This document shows, in pieces, positions 1 to 27,236 of a DNA stretch of 64,000 nt; position 1 is the first letter of the stretch; each line of letters opens with the position of its first letter. The position numbers were made by a program, and so were the translations under genes. The notes beneath the pieces were generated by a model. That model made no database searches. It saw nothing but the letters and a program-made list of their open reading frames with translations, and was not told the origin of the DNA. Origin of the DNA: Mugil cephalus (taxonomy: Eukaryota; Chordata; Actinopteri; Mugiliformes; Mugilidae); NCBI RefSeq assembly GCF_022458985.1, contig NC_061774.1, forward strand, positions 12,452,616 through 12,516,615. Direction: 5' to 3'.

Positions 1-1624
1 AATCTGTGGCTACAACTTGGAACTGGAAAGTTTTCAGAGTCTCAAAGTCAAAACTTTTCAGTGCTGTGATTCGTCCATTATCAGAGTTTATGTTTAGAAA
101 TGAAGATATTTTATTATCTTCGCTTCCATCTCTGACAATATGATAGGATATCAGAGCATTATCGTTCTCATCACGATCAGAAGCTTTAACAGAAAATACT
201 GAAGCTCCTGGATCATTGCCCTCACTGACATAGAAAGTATAAGGACTCAGTAAAAACTCTGGACTGTTGTCGTTCACATCTGAGACAACAACACTTATTG
301 TCTTTTCAGATGATAATGGGGGCTGGCCAGCATCTTTAGCCGTTATAGTCAGGTCATAGTGTGATACTTTCTCTCTGTCTAGTGGAGACTTGGTTACTAA
401 TGAGAACGTTTTGTCTTTTAGGGATGGTGATAGAACAAAAGGAACATCCTCACCTATGGAGCAAATTACTTTCCCATTGAGACCAGAGTCCAAGTCATTT
501 ACACTGATAAGAGCGACTGTAGTTCCAGGTCTTGAATCTTCAGGGATGAAGCTAGAGAATGAGGTCACCTCAATCTCAGGTACATTATCATTCACATCTG
601 CTATCTTAATAATGACACTTTTCTCTGTTGTAAGAGGAGCCAGACCTTTATCTGATGCCTGAATTTCTAATTCATAGACATCCTTCTCCTCATAGTCTAT
701 TAAACCTTTTACAGTTATCTGTCCTGTCAATGGATTGATATCAAATAGGTTTAATATGTCTTGATTCATACTATTACTGAAGGAGTAAACTACATCTCCG
801 TTTGGACCGTCATCTAAATCCGTGGCATTCACTTGAATGATTTCTGTACCTTCTAGAGCATTTTCTTTCAGCGTCACAGAATAATCATCTTTATAGAAAA
901 CAGGCACATTATCGTTCACATCCAAAACCTGAATTATAATCTTCATATTACCAGATTTCGGAGGTTTACCTCCATCCAGTGCCGTCAGTATTAATGAGTG
1001 GCTTCTTGCAGTTTCTCTATCTAAAGATTTTTTGACAATCAGTATAGGTATTTTACCATCGTCTCGTTTATCTTTAACTTCCAAACGGAAATTGTCGTTT
1101 TGGCTTAGTTTATATTGCTGTACAGAGAACGGGCCACTGTCTCGATCCCGCGACGCTTTTAACTGAAATCTTGCTCCGGGCAACACGGATTCTGAAATCT
1201 CGAGGGTTTTCTCTTCTTCTGGAAACATTGGAGAATGGTCATTTATATCCAGAACTTCCACCTCGACGTAATGGATTTCCAGTGGGTTTTCCAGAACGGT
1301 TTTTAGATTTATGACGCACGTACTACTCTGAGCGCATACCTCTTCCCTGTCGATCTTTCGGCTCACATACAGGATGCCGTCGTTTTGATTTACATGGAAA
1401 ATGGAATCCGCTCCACTCGAAACAATCCGATACCTCCTTTCTTTCAGGGTGCTTTTATCTAATCCCAGATCCTTTGCTATGTTTCCAACCACAGTTCCTT
1501 CGTTGACCTCCTCGGAGATCGAATATCTCAATTGAGCTGAAACTACGCTCCACAAAAAAACAGCGAAGGCGCATACTGCCAACAATCTTCTCTTCCTCCC
1601 TGGCTTGTATCTTCTTTGTTCCAT
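1..1624 (-). CDS. Protocadherin variable exon, gamma-like (5' part; runs off window edge)
   Basis: The ATG at 1624 begins [13 protein letters not shown] and a hydrophobic signal that ends near SVVSA, followed by [11 protein letters not shown] chose this start because the other exons also begin MEQR or similar immediately before the signal. 541 codons are visible, covering EC1 (loop CAQSSTC) to the start of the shared block (FQFQVVATD). It is in register with the next exon (2360 bases or so long) along its whole visible length, with a constant offset of 3768, and the two are very alike through EC3-EC5. I saw no break. Roughly 740 more coding bases should lie left of the window. Confidence 0.88.
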   Translation of the reverse strand, partial: MEQRRYKPGRKRRLLAVCAFAVFLWSVVSAQLRYSISEEVNEGTVVGNIAKDLGLDKSTLKERRYRIVSSGADSIFHVNQNDGILYVSRKIDREEVCAQSSTCVINLKTVLENPLEIHYVEVEVLDINDHSPMFPEEEKTLEISESVLPGARFQLKASRDRDSGPFSVQQYKLSQNDNFRLEVKDKRDDGKIPILIVKKSLDRETARSHSLILTALDGGKPPKSGNMKIIIQVLDVNDNVPVFYKDDYSVTLKENALEGTEIIQVNATDLDDGPNGDVVYSFSNSMNQDILNLFDINPLTGQITVKGLIDYEEKDVYELEIQASDKGLAPLTTEKSVIIKIADVNDNVPEIEVTSFSSFIPEDSRPGTTVALISVNDLDSGLNGKVICSIGEDVPFVLSPSLKDKTFSLVTKSPLDREKVSHYDLTITAKDAGQPPLSSEKTISVVVSDVNDNSPEFLLSPYTFYVSEGNDPGASVFSVKASDRDENDNALISYHIVRDGSEDNKISSFLNINSDNGRITALKSFDFETLKTFQFQVVATD

Positions 1625-1864
1625 GATCATTTCCGAAATCATCGTTTTTCCATCTCAACGCTACCACCTATGTTATAAAATTTGAATCCCCAGCTTTGGT
1701 AAACGAAAATCCTCCTCCTACAAAAGCCTTTAACAATCAGGGTATTTACAACGGCGACAATAAGAACAGACAATGCTGTGCTAATACTGAAAAGAAAATG
1801 TTGTCAAGAGGTGGGATCAAAATGCAATGACGACGAGCTGTGTGCTGCTGACATTTGATAGTAC

Positions 1865-1879
1865 ACTGACACCATGCGA
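1865..1879 (-). promoter_or_regulatory. CTCF-like promoter element (CSE) of the exon at 1624
   Basis: The coding strand reads TCGCATGGTGTCAGT, about 240 bp upstream of the ATG. It matches the right half of a CTCF site (GGTGxCAGT) and the conserved sequence element of clustered Pcdh promoters. The rest of the spacer (1625-3034) is AT-rich, with no gene or recognisable repeat. Confidence 0.6.
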
Positions 1880-3034
1880 CCGAATGTCTCGCTGCATACA
1901 AGACTGACGAAGTTTAACCACGTTCATGGTAAATATTTTTTACAGCTGAATGCGGATTTCTGAGAAATCATAGCAGAGTTTTTGGAATTGAGGGAAGGTG
2001 GTATATTCAGTACTAGACAGGAGTTTAAATTGAGTTTAAGTAATAATGGATATGTTTCAAGTTTGTGGCCCAGTATTGCATCATAACCTACATTCCACCC
2101 CTTCCTTCCCACGACCATTTAAAATAATAAAAACAAATAACGACAAATGCATGGATGGACGTAGTAGGGATAGCAATACTGATTTTGCTAATGCAGCAGG
2201 TCCCGCTATCTGAACATAATTAGTTCTTAGGTTCTGATTTATTTCATGTATTTTAACTGCATGGTGATGACATGACAAGCAAGTCATCTTGACTTTTTTA
2301 TTTTACTGAAACTACTATTCACTTGACATTCTTTTCAAATTGTTGCCAAATTTTTAACATGAAGAGATGCTTGATTTACTTCTGCCCATTGAATAATATG
2401 AGGTTAAACACTGAGAAAATGTCAGTCTGTCAGGGAATAGGTGTTAAAACCAACTAAGACAGAAGTAAACACAAGAAAAAAAAGGACTAACTTGATCAAC
2501 ACCATGGACAGCAACTGAGAACAAATGGTATTACATTTGTAATTTGTTCACACACTTGAAAAGTCAACATGTTTTTTTCATTGCTGTCATACACACCTCT
2601 GTGGATAGGTTTTTGTTGTGTATATTTAGTTTGATATGGTTTAGTCTTTTTTTTTCTTGCAATATGTTTGCCCACAATGACCTGAGATATAAATGTGCAG
2701 TCAGTCACACCGGCATTTTAAATTTGTCTCCAAGAGTAAAGACAAAACTAGACCTGAAAACATAGAATATGTGTAAAGTCAGACAATATTTTTTTCCCTT
2801 AGTTTCACATTTTATATCTTAGGTTAGTTTAGTTTTTATTTTCCCAGTCATTTGCAATGCATAATGACAAGGGTTCTCACAATTTGTTTCTTATTCCAAA
2901 ATTATCAACACAAGTAGGTGAAGATATCATTGAATACTGGTTGGTGATTTAAAGCTGTATTAATTATCAGTATACTGGTTCTCCACAAACCATAACCACT
3001 GCTTAGATGTGAAGGTTGTTTGAAACTCTCTTAC

Positions 3035-5392
<2,358 letters not shown>

Positions 5393-5623
5393 CGTCCAAC
5401 CCGATCACATCAATAATCCGCCACAAGGATAATATCGCCGTTGTACTGACGGATTCTAGGTCCAAACGTGCAAATTTACACTTTCTTCTTAACCAGAAAA
5501 TCGGCACAAATCGTCACTTTAATCACAACGAGCTCAGAACCTATACTGCCAGTGTCGAAATGAGACTGCTGTCAGGAGGTGTAACAAACAGAGTGACGTC
5601 CAGCCCCTGTAAGGACGACTTAT

Positions 5624-5638
5624 ACTGACACCATGCGA
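5624..5638 (-). promoter_or_regulatory. CTCF-like promoter element (CSE) of the exon at 5392
   Basis: The coding strand reads TCGCATGGTGTCAGT, the same sub-type as the element at 1865, about 230 bp before the ATG. The remainder of spacer 5393-6295 is AT-rich and shows nothing else that I can support. Confidence 0.6.
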
Positions 5639-6295
5639 TTTTATTTCTCATTGCGGAAACCTGGGCGCACACTGGTTCATTTAATGTTTTGATATATTTG
5701 CATTGGTATGTTGCAATTGCATATTAGTGTTTGCCTCTAATATTACAAATGAGTGTGATATTTACTTCATATAATAACTATAATATGAATGAAGAAACTG
5801 CTGTGATGTTATTTCTCCCAGATAACGACGTCAAACGTGTTCAGTACCAAGCCATCATAAAGTTTTCAACCTTTGCAATACTGGTAGCTCAAAGATGCAA
5901 CAATATGTCGTTTGTGGCTCAGTGAAAAATTGCATATGAAGCACATCTGCTATTCAGAAATAAGTCAGCTTCCATTGCTCTCCACTTTTTTTAATGAACA
6001 ACCTATCTAATTTCATCACAATTTTGGAAACAACAAAACACTGCAGACCAAAATCCTTCTGCCCCTCTTCAGACTAAGTGCAGGATGGCAAAACCATTGT
6101 GACAGAAGTTAGGAAGATGGTGATGAAGTAGGTGACTACAGAAGTTAAAAATAATGTCCTATTGTATGTTACAACGTCCATTTTTTATTCTAGCAGCAAG
6201 CATGTGTTACAACATGGAATCCGAATGATAGGGTAATCAAGTGGTTAAGTGATTTATTCTCTGCTCACACATTCATATAGGTGAATATGCCTTAC

Positions 6296-8656
<2,361 letters not shown>

Positions 8657-8909
8657 GACTTCGCCGGTTTGTAATAAAGAGGTTAATAAAAGACGTCGTG
8701 TTTCTCAAACCAGTCAGCGCACTATGCTCCTGAACGCCAGCCAAAGTCTGTTTTTCCAAAATCCGCAGAACATGAAATGCTCTCGCTGATGCCAAACGCG
8801 ATAATACGTCCAGATATTCCGTTTGAGAAAAAATAAATAAATCGAGGGCTCGGTTCAAATGTAGCCCGTGACGTAACGCACTGTCAGATTGGCGGATTGA
8901 ATGACCTAC

Positions 8910-8924
8910 ACCGACACCAAGCGT
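8910..8924 (-). promoter_or_regulatory. CTCF-like promoter element (CSE) of the exon at 8656
   Basis: The coding strand reads GACGCTTGGTGTCGG, about 255 bp before the ATG. It contains the CGCT core known from mammalian Pcdh promoters next to a TTGGTGTC CTCF-like core. The remaining spacer (8657-9417) shows no other feature. A 201-codon open frame across it is addressed among the rejected items. Confidence 0.6.
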
Positions 8925-9417
8925 CGAAGCGGGTGTTAGCACAGACGACAGTATCTCTTCTACCAAAGTAAAAACAGAAGGCGATATATGCCACGTTGAA
9001 GCCAACAGATCGTGTTGTGGGGAACGGATTTGCCACATAACTATACACAGACATAACACAAATACCCATTGGAGTTTGCCAGTTAACTTCCAGTCCACAT
9101 AGTACAAGTAACCAACGCACCTTCAAATTAAATGGATTCAACTACGGTTTATACAAAATTAGCATGAAATCTCAGCAAATGCACAACAACCGAAAAGCAG
9201 AAATAAAGTATGTAACGCACAGAAAAACAATGTCATCCTAACACTAAACGTTTGCAGCGAAAATAGCACCACAGACAACAGCCATCACAAGGACATTAAA
9301 CTGAACCAGTTTCTATTTTCGTAAACTGTATCAATGAACACTTTTAGTGACGACAGGCTTTCACTTGGGATTTGCCGAAAACAGAGGTCATAGTCAGTTA
9401 CTGTACAATAATCTTAC

Positions 9418-11778
9418 CTCCTCAGATGTCCTCCTCCTGTCAGGTAGTACTAGTGTATTTGCGTGGCTGCCAGGGACTATAGTAGATCCTATGCTCATCC
9501 TGGGTCCAACTAACATGTACCGTTTGTCTCCAGATCGGTACTGGATGCTGTGACACAGTGTCCCATCATAATTTGGTTCTTGTAGATATTTAGAAGTATA
9601 GTCTGTAGATTTGGAGCACTGCATTGCAATCAGCACGATGATACTGACGAGAAAAAGAACTGAAACTGAGCCCAAAGTTATCATCAGGTAAAATGTAACA
9701 CTGTCCTCTTCGTCTACTTCCGCTGCACTTTTAACATCAGAAGCTGAAAAAGCCTCTTTGGGCTCCACAAGTTTGACAATGACAGTAGCTGTTGCAGAGA
9801 GTGAAACGTTCCCATTGTCTTTGACCAGTATGATCAGTTTATGCTCAGCCTCGTCTGTCTCTGTCAACGAGCGAAGTGTCCTGATCTGTCCTGTGTAGCG
9901 GTCCAAACCAAAGAGACTGTGGTCAGTAACTTCCTGCAGTGAGAACAACAACCAGCCGTTATATCCGATATCAGCGTCATAGGCTCTGACTTTAGTCACC
10001 AAGTGTCCTGCGTTCACGTTGCGTGGAATCTCCTCCACACCTTCAGCAGAGCCGTTGGAGCTGAGTGGATACAGGATGACTGGAGCGTTGTCGTTCTGAT
10101 CCAGAATGAACACGTTCACTGTGACGTTGCTGCTCAGTGACGGAGAACCAGAATCTGTGGCTACGACTTGGAACTGGAAAGTTTTCAGAGTCTCAAAGTC
10201 AAAACTTTTCAGCGCAGTGATTTTTCCGTTGTCAGAGTTTATGTTTAGGAAAGTCGTAGGCAAATTTTCTCCTCCCCTGTTTCTGAATATTTGATATGAA
10301 ATACGAGCATTACTACCCTCGTCACGATCGCTGGCTGTTACTGAAAAAATACTAGCTCCTGGGCTGTTACTCTCAGTTATGTAGAAAGTATAGGGGTTCT
10401 GTGAGAACTCTGGGCTGTTATCATTCACATCTGACACAGCAATGATGATAGTTTTGTCTGATGATAAGGGCGGTTCGCCTGCGTCTTTAGCAACAATTAT
10501 TACGTTATATTGCGCCTGCTGTTCTCTATTTAAAAGCTGCTTAGTTACTACAGAATACATGTTATTTTGTAAGGATGGGGTGAGCAAGAAAGGCAGATCT
10601 TGGCTTATGTAACACATGACTTTTCCGTAGAGACCAGAATCTGAGTCTTTTACACTAATCAGCGCCACTGTTGTTCCTGGTTTTGAATCTTCGGGGAGCG
10701 CATTTGAAAATGATGTCACTTCGATCTCTGGTGCGTTGTCATTTACGTCTATAACATTTATAATGACGGATTTGTCTGTTGTTAGCGGCGCTGCACCTTT
10801 GTCAGAGGCCTGGATATCAATTTCATATCTCCCACTCTCTTCAAAATCTATGAATCCTGCCACTGTGATAACTCCATTCGCCTGGTTTAAATTGAATCGC
10901 GCACGTACCCGTGACTCCACGTCGTTTCCAAACGAATAAACGACTTCACCATTTGAACCTTCATCCGAATCTGTTGCATTAACTTGGATCACCGTCGTAC
11001 CAAAAGGAGAGTTTTCTTTTAGCTGCACAGTGTATAAATCCTGGGTGAACACTGGAGGGTTGTCATTAACGTCAGAGACATTAATAATTATTGTCATGTT
11101 ACCAGACCTTGGAGGTTTACCTCCATCAAAAGCTGTAAGAAGTAACACATGCGTCTTAACTGATTCTCTATCAAGCGTTTTTTGAAGAACTAGACTGGGG
11201 CTTTTACGGTCTTCGCCACGATCTTTCACCTCTAAACGAAAATGTTCATTCTGACTCAACCTATACTGATGAACGGACAATGAGCCACTATCCGCATCAC
11301 GGGCGGCTTGCAACTGAAATTTGGCTCCTGGCAATGCCGATTCAAAAATCTCTAACACTTTTTCATTCTCAGGGAAGCTCGGTGCGTGGTCGTTTACATC
11401 CAGAATCTCCACTGCGACATAGTGAACTTCTAGTGGGTTTTCTAACACGGTTTTCAGGTCGATCACACAAACCTTGCTTCGGTCGCACGCTTCCTCTCTG
11501 TCAAGTTTTCGGTTCACATACAAGATACCGTCGTCTTGATTTACTCGAAAAGGCGGCTCTGTCGCACCGTAGACAATACGGTACCCCCTCTCTTTCAGTG
11601 TGGTCTTATCAAAACCCAAATCCTTCGCGATATTTCCAACAATAGTGCCTTCTTTAACTTCTTCAGAAATCGAATATCGTAATTGTCCTGAAACGCTGCT
11701 CCAAAAAGGAACCAAAATTATAATATATGCAATCCATTTTGTCCGAGCTCTCCATGTTTGTCGTCGTCTTTGTTCCAT
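9418..11778 (-). CDS. Protocadherin variable exon, gamma-like, 787 codons
   Basis: Begins [14 protein letters not shown] at 11778. An in-frame ATG six codons upstream exists (11796), but MEQR matches the neighbours' starts. Signal ends SSVSG, mature [12 protein letters not shown]1 loop CDRSKVC. EC5 begins [14 protein letters not shown]. Just before the membrane helix it has [18 protein letters not shown], where most copies have [18 protein letters not shown]. The donor is at 9417/9418 (GAG|GTAAGA). No frame break. Confidence 0.92.
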
Positions 11779-11956
11779 GACGTGAAGATAAAACATTCAA
11801 GATATTGCCACCTTCAAAGATCTATTATTAAAGTGTAATTATTCCGCTACATTCGGCATTATAAGCCGATCTTTTTCCAGCAGAGAGATTTTTCTGCTGA
11901 ATTGTGTATTTCAGCCGTAAGCACGAATGCTGTTCTCGCAGTAATGACATGAAAGG

Positions 11957-12027
11957 AAGGGGACGGGTCTTGTGGATGTGACGAAAACACGCGGATGCAT
12001 TACTGTTAGTATACTGACACCAAGTGA
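11957..12027 (-). promoter_or_regulatory. Promoter of the exon at 11778: CSE plus C-rich box
   Basis: At 12013-12027 the coding strand reads TCACTTGGTGTCAGT, directly preceded by CGCT, which is the best CGCT plus CTCF-like pairing among the array promoters. Some 45 bp nearer the gene, at 11957-11967, is CCCGTCCCCTT, a GC/CACC-type box of the kind seen in several other spacers. The rest of 11779-12803 is AT-rich with nothing recognisable. Confidence 0.6.
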
Positions 12028-12803
12028 GCGAGATTCACACTGCATGTCTGTTTTGAAATGTTAAAAATAAAAAACGATACAAAATGTGGACTTCAAACTA
12101 AATGTTTTACCAATGAGAGAAACAGCACCTATCACAGTGCCGCTGAAAAATAACAGTTTAGTAATAGTAACAGGTAGCCAAGAATATGGTAATACAAACT
12201 GGAGTATACACCAAAAGAACGCCAAGGGAGTTACAAAAGAAAGATTCAGCACCACGGACAGCGACAGTTTGCGCTCAAACGGGGGATTTTCGGATGTACA
12301 CCACCCGCGGATGAATTAGGTTAAACTTCTAAAAAACAAACAAAAAATGTCTACCACACATATCACTATTTGATTATGCTGGAGTTCCGGTGCCGGGTTA
12401 CAAACCAAACTACTCATTCGATTTGCATGTATATGACTAATGCTATCCAGTCAAAACTGAAAACCCACAGCCCTTACCATGACACCTGTATAAACTGACT
12501 GATACTGAAAGGTTTTATCCAATCTGCAGGAGGTGGGTTCTGCAATTGTATTAAAATCTCTTCAATTTCCAATTATCTAATAGGTGCACTGCCAACAACA
12601 ACCTTGCTTCATCACCATAAACGTAAAACAATTTGATCTCACAATTACAAATCAGAAATCATGAAAAATAGAGAGACATCCATCCAATTTTTGAACTTCA
12701 GAGCATGTGATTGATGTACAAGTTGTGCATTTGGGCTGCCACAAAAGATGTAATATGTTGCTCGAAAGGTCTACAGGAGAGAACCTAAAACTGAAAGTCT
12801 TAC

Positions 12804-15182
<2,379 letters not shown>

Positions 15183-15347
15183 TCCAAATGTATCCATCAT
15201 TGTTCAAGTTTCGATTTTGTATCCACCAGAACAAGTATCAGATCGTCTTATTCTCGGAATTTATTCTTCAAGAACAAATAATAAAACATTGCTGCGAGCC
15301 TTCTCCAAGCGTATCAGCTATACGTTGTTTAACAGGAATGAATGTGG

Positions 15348-15418
15348 AAGGGGCGGACTCGTGCACCTTGCGCTGACTCTACCAGACCTTATACTGATAA
15401 GGTACTGCCACCTTGTGA
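15348..15418 (-). promoter_or_regulatory. Promoter of the exon at 15182: canonical CTCF-type CSE plus GC box
   Basis: At 15404-15418 the coding strand reads TCACAAGGTGGCAGT, the only array promoter with the full canonical AGGTGGCAGT core of CTCF. It lies about 220 bp before the ATG. A GC box (TCCGCCCCTT, 15348-15357) follows about 50 bp nearer the gene. Spacer 15201-15595 holds nothing else. Confidence 0.65.
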
Positions 15419-15595
15419 ATGTGAATAAAAGTGCATTCTGTCAACCAAACTGACGAGTACTCATTTCAAGAGCTTTTATTTAGGTTCGAGTTACGCCACC
15501 ACATGAATTCGGATTCAGAACTAATTTCAGCAGCACCGTTGATGGGACCATTAGCAAAATCCTTGAGGCAAAATATTTTTAAAGTATTTACTCAC

Positions 15596-17959
<2,364 letters not shown>

Positions 17960-18205
17960 TACTTTGAGATGAAAAAACGCCCGGTTGATTCAGAATAACT
18001 GATTATTTATCAAATATTAACAAATAATTATGAAGCCTAAAAATCATATGTACGTTTCCAGTGTCTTAACGGGATCGCAGAAGCTGGGTATTCGTTGTGA
18101 CTGTTACGGGTGTATCCAGAGCTCAAATATGAAAACCCATCCCACAAAAGGGGAGGACCCATATGGTGACAAAAGGCTTTTCTTCAGACAATTTTCTGTT
18201 CACAT

Positions 18206-18220
18206 ACTGACACCAAGTGA
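18206..18220 (-). promoter_or_regulatory. CTCF-like promoter element (CSE) of the exon at 17959
   Basis: The coding strand reads TCACTTGGTGTCAGT, about 250 bp before the ATG. A C-rich GGTCCTCCCCTTTT box lies about 50 bp nearer the gene. Nothing else is evident in 17960-18532. Confidence 0.62.
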
Positions 18221-18532
18221 TCGATTTTCAGATAGTTTCTTCCCCCACCTATATTATCAAATTATTATATTCTATTATAAGATGCTACAAGCAACGCAAG
18301 TAGTATTCATATCAAAGCGCATGACTGCCCACGAAACACAGACTGAAATGCAACTTCAGGACTATGGAGAGCGACTGGTTCGTAGACTCATTACTAAAAC
18401 ATGAATAAATAAATTACAAGTTAGGAGAACTCCGTTTGCGTCACAGTTAATTAAGTAGTCATAATACTATTAACGATGCACATGTATAATATAACAAACC
18501 CTGAACCAAAGTTTTTATTTAAAGCAGCTTAC

Positions 18533-20878
<2,346 letters not shown>

Positions 20879-21032
20879 CATTATCCACACATACACACAC
20901 CAGAGTAGTTTTTAGAAAAGAAATTAATTTTCGATATCCGATCACAACACGGTCTCATCCGACTGCAACCGCGACTCCTGTTCTTACAAATAATGTATCA
21001 TCTTCTGTGAACCACCGAACAAAGCTTTGTTA

Positions 21033-21085
21033 GGGGAGGGACATTATCCTGTATGGGCTCCTTATGTTACAGTGACACCAAGAGG
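21033..21085 (-). promoter_or_regulatory. Promoter of the exon at 20878: CSE (AGAGG sub-type) plus C-rich box
   Basis: At 21071-21085 the coding strand reads CCTCTTGGTGTCACT. GTCCCTCCCC follows about 30 bp nearer the gene (21033-21042). The whole 70-bp module is strongly conserved in the promoters at 27184-27236 and 30057-30107. The remaining spacer (20879-21472) is unremarkable. Confidence 0.62.
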
Positions 21086-21472
21086 ACAGTGCTGAATGCC
21101 ATTTCAAAGTGTATTAAGGCGTAACCTATATATACAGTCAATGGACGTAACAAATGCCGTAGTCATGGATTATATCATCAAGTGTGTTGCTGGATATTAC
21201 ACTAAATGTAAGCATAGCACCAGCAGCAAGTTTTTTTCAATAACTACAGTGTCACAGAAAACAGGAACAAGCGTTTAATAAACTGAAGTACCGCGACACA
21301 TATGCAATCAGTGCGCGTCAAACCCAGCCCACGTGATTAGAAGTTTTAATGTGAACATCATATAGAAATGAGTAACTGAAACTACACAATCATAAACCAG
21401 AGAAATCCAACCCTAGGGGATATAATCTGAATGGATGAATTTCCGTAAAAACAACCAAAAACAATGTCTTAC

Positions 21473-23812
<2,340 letters not shown>

Positions 23813-24017
23813 CGTTATTCATGAACACACTTAAATCCAGTGTACCGTTTCTGCCTCAAGTTGAACGCATTTATATCGTGATTTCGTAACGCATATTCCG
23901 AAAACACGAGACCGTCTCATCCGACTCACACCGGACTGTGCTCTGCTGTGAGGTCCCAAACAAAAGATTTCTTATGGGAGGTCCTTAGCCATTGACAGAA
24001 ACACTGTCTGGTGTAAC

Positions 24018-24032
24018 AGTGACGCCAAGAGG
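24018..24032 (-). promoter_or_regulatory. CTCF-like promoter element (CSE) of the exon at 23812
   Basis: The coding strand reads CCTCTTGGCGTCACT, about 205 bp before the ATG. It has one change (GTGTC to GCGTC) relative to its neighbours. The C-rich box is weak here. Spacer 23813-24698 has no other supported feature. Confidence 0.58.
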
Positions 24033-24698
24033 ACAACATTTGGAGGCCAGTAAAGTCTTTTAAGTCGTTCAAGTCTTCATGTTTTTTGGAAGAACACCTC
24101 ATTTGTGATGTTACAACATCGTGAGCAGATAAAACAAGTAGTGAAAGCCAACATAATATGCCAATGACAAAGGACAGTCTTTCTAACTGTAAGGCTATTT
24201 GTTTATGGTTTATCACAAAGCAAAACATTGTGGGTTAGTGAAATGCCATGATTAGTGAGAATCCGAATAGTTCTAATGTAAAGGAACTACACCATCTGTT
24301 TAATCACTCTGTTTGAGTCCTTGTGTGACCTGGTCATTTCAGCACCACGGGTAGCTCCAGGAAGAAATTTCTTCAGGTCTAAACAACATTGGTTGCATCA
24401 GTATTTATTATCCTATTGGTTTAGTGATGATAAAAAGCATGGCATTGTAACTAAGTGTATTTGTCCCTATTCAACATTAACAATGTGTGTGAGAGAATAT
24501 CAAAACACTCAAAAGATGAAAGAAGCTTGGTAGCAACCCCCATAATAGGCCAGCAAACTTGCATCATTTCTTTCGTGAAGAACATGATACGATAGCATTA
24601 GTCTCAAACAGACTTTGACATACTGTAAAAGGGGTGAATGAAAAACTAATGCATTTCACAACTGAGTAGATTTAGAAATTTAGATATCAAAATCTCAC

Positions 24699-27044
24699 CT
24701 CTTCAGATGTCCTCCTCCTGTCAGGTAGTACTAGGGTATTTGCGTGGCTGCCAGGGACTATAGTAGATCCTATACTCATTCTGGGTCCAACTAACATGTA
24801 CCGTTTGTCTCCAGATCTGTACTGGATGCTGTGACACAGTGTCCCATCATAATTCGGCTCTTGCAGATATTTAGAAGTATAGTCTGTGGATTTGGAGCAC
24901 TGCATTGCAATCAACACGATGATACTGATGAGAAAAAGAACTGAAACTGAGCCCAAAGTTATCATCAGGTAAAATGTAACATTGTCCTCTTCGTCTACTT
25001 TCGCTGCACTTTTAACATCAGAAGCTGAAAAAGCCTCTTTGGGCTCCACAAGTTTGACAATGACAGTAGCTGTTGCTGAGAGTGAAACGTTCCCATTGTC
25101 TTTGACCAGTATGATCAGTTTATGCTCAGCCTCGTCTGTCTCTGTCAACGAACGAAGTGTCCTGATCTGTCCTGTGTAGCGATCCAAACCAAAGAGACTG
25201 TGGTCAGTAACTTCCTGCAGTGAGAACAACAACCAGCCGTTATATCCTATATCAGCGTCATAGGCTCTGACTTTAGTCACCAAGTGTCCTGCGTTCACGT
25301 TGCGGGGAATCTCCTCCACACCTTCAGCAGAGCCATTGGAGCTGAGTGGATACAGGATGACTGGAGCGTTGTCATTCTGATCCAGAATGAACACGTTCAC
25401 TGTGACGTTGCTGCTCAGTGACGGAGTACCAGAATCTGTGGCTACAACTTGGAACTGGAAAGTTTTCAGAGTCTCAAAGTCAAAACTTTTCAGAGCTGTG
25501 ATTTGTCCATTGTCAGAATTCACGTTTAAGAAAGATGTTACATCATTCTTTCTCACAATATGATATGAAATTACTGCATTTTCATTTACATCTTTGTCCA
25601 TTGCACCTACAGAAAACATTGACAATCCGGGAACATTATTTTCTGACAGGTAAAAGTGTATTGGGTTTTGGGAGAATTGTGGACTGTTGTCATTTACGTC
25701 TGATACCTGGATGTTTAGAGTTTTAAAACTAGATAGTGGAGGGTCACCACAATCTGTTGCTTTTATTGTTATCTCATAATGTGACACCTCCTCACGATCT
25801 AAAAAGTTTTTAGTTACCACAGAATATATGTTCTCTTTATAGGAAGGCTTTAATTCAAAAGGAATGTCATCTTTTACATGTAAAATAATTTTTCCATTAA
25901 CACCTGAGTCTTTATCAGTTGCACTAAGCAGTGAAATAACTGTACCAGGTTTTGAATCTTCAGACACTGTCTTTGATAAAGATGTGATTTCTATTTCTGG
26001 GGCATTATCATTAACATCCTTAATTTTTATAACAACTCTACACCTGCCAGTTAATGGAGGTTGCCCTTTATCAGATGCTTGAATGTCCAATTTATATGTT
26101 TCAGAATTTTCAAAATCAAGCTCTGCTTTCAACGTAATTTGTCCACTTAAACTATCCAATTCAAATATTTCGTAAACTTTACGTGATAATGTTCTGCTCA
26201 AGCTGTACTCTATTTGTCCATTAGTCCCCTCGTCTGGATCTATAGCATTCACTCTTGTAACAGTCGTTCCAACCGAAGCATTTTCTTGCATTTCAACTTG
26301 GTAAACCTCCTTACTGAATGTTGGGCGATTATCATTACTGTCCAGAACAATAATAGAAACATTTAATGTCCCTGATCTTGGAGGTTTGCCTCCATCAACG
26401 GCTGTTACAAATAGCAAGTGTTCATTATTTTGTTCTCTGTCTAACGGCTTTTTCAGTACCAAAAATGGTATTTTTTCCTCATCGCTTTGACTGATCTCTA
26501 TATCAAAGTGATCATTTGACGATAGTGTATACGTGTGTATTGAGTACATCCCAGCATCCGGATCACGGGCTGCGTGCAGCTGGTATCGCGTTCCAGGTGA
26601 AGATTGTTCTGCTATTTCAAATGTCTGCTCCTTTTCAGAAAAACTGGGGGAATGATCATTTACATCGATAATTTCTACAACAATATGGTGCATTTCTAAA
26701 GGATTTTCAACGAGGATTTTCAGCTCCATCAGACATATTGCACTACCGTGACATAGCTCCTCTCTGTCGATTTTTTTACGGACTTGTAAGTCACCATTAT
26801 CCGAATTTACCTCGAAAAAGGCGTCCTTAGATCCAGACACAACACGGAACTGTCGATTAATCAAAGAAGTTTTGTCCAGTCCAAGGTCCTTGGCAACATT
26901 TCCAACAACAGTTCCATCTTTTACCTCCTCGGGGATAGAGTACCTCAATTCACCCATAGCCTGCTTCCCGAAAATCAGTAGTAGAGTCAAATAAAATACA
27001 GACCAACGGTGGTTACTTGATGGAAATCGTCGTTCGTGCATCAT
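24699..27044 (-). CDS. Protocadherin variable exon, gamma-like, 782 codons
   Basis: Begins [14 protein letters not shown]. In-frame ATGs at 27041, 27044, 27047 and 27107 make the exact start uncertain; 27044 aligns with the start of the exon at 20878. Signal ends FGKQAMG, mature [12 protein letters not shown]1 loop CHGSAIC. The shared block has [10 protein letters not shown] like the exons at 11778, 17959 and 42998. The donor is GAG|GTGAGA, and a stop follows three codons later. Confidence 0.9.
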
Positions 27045-27183
27045 CATTATTCCTACACACACTCTTGCGTCTGTCAGAAAACAAATCGATCTTCTATATC
27101 CGATCACAACACGGTCTCATCCGACTCCCGTTCTTACATCTAATGTATCATCTGCTGTGAAGCACCGAACAAAAGCTTTGTTA

Positions 27184-27236
27184 GGGGAGGGACGATATCC
27201 TGTATGGGCTTCTTATGTTACAGTGACACCAAGAGG
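27184..27236 (-). promoter_or_regulatory. Promoter of the exon at 27044: CSE plus C-rich box
   Basis: CSE at 27222-27236 (coding strand CCTCTTGGTGTCACT) and GTCCCTCCCC at 27184-27193. Very close in sequence to the module at 21033-21085, including the CTTTGTTAGGGGAGGG context on the plus strand. The rest of 27045-27563 shows nothing more. Confidence 0.62.
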
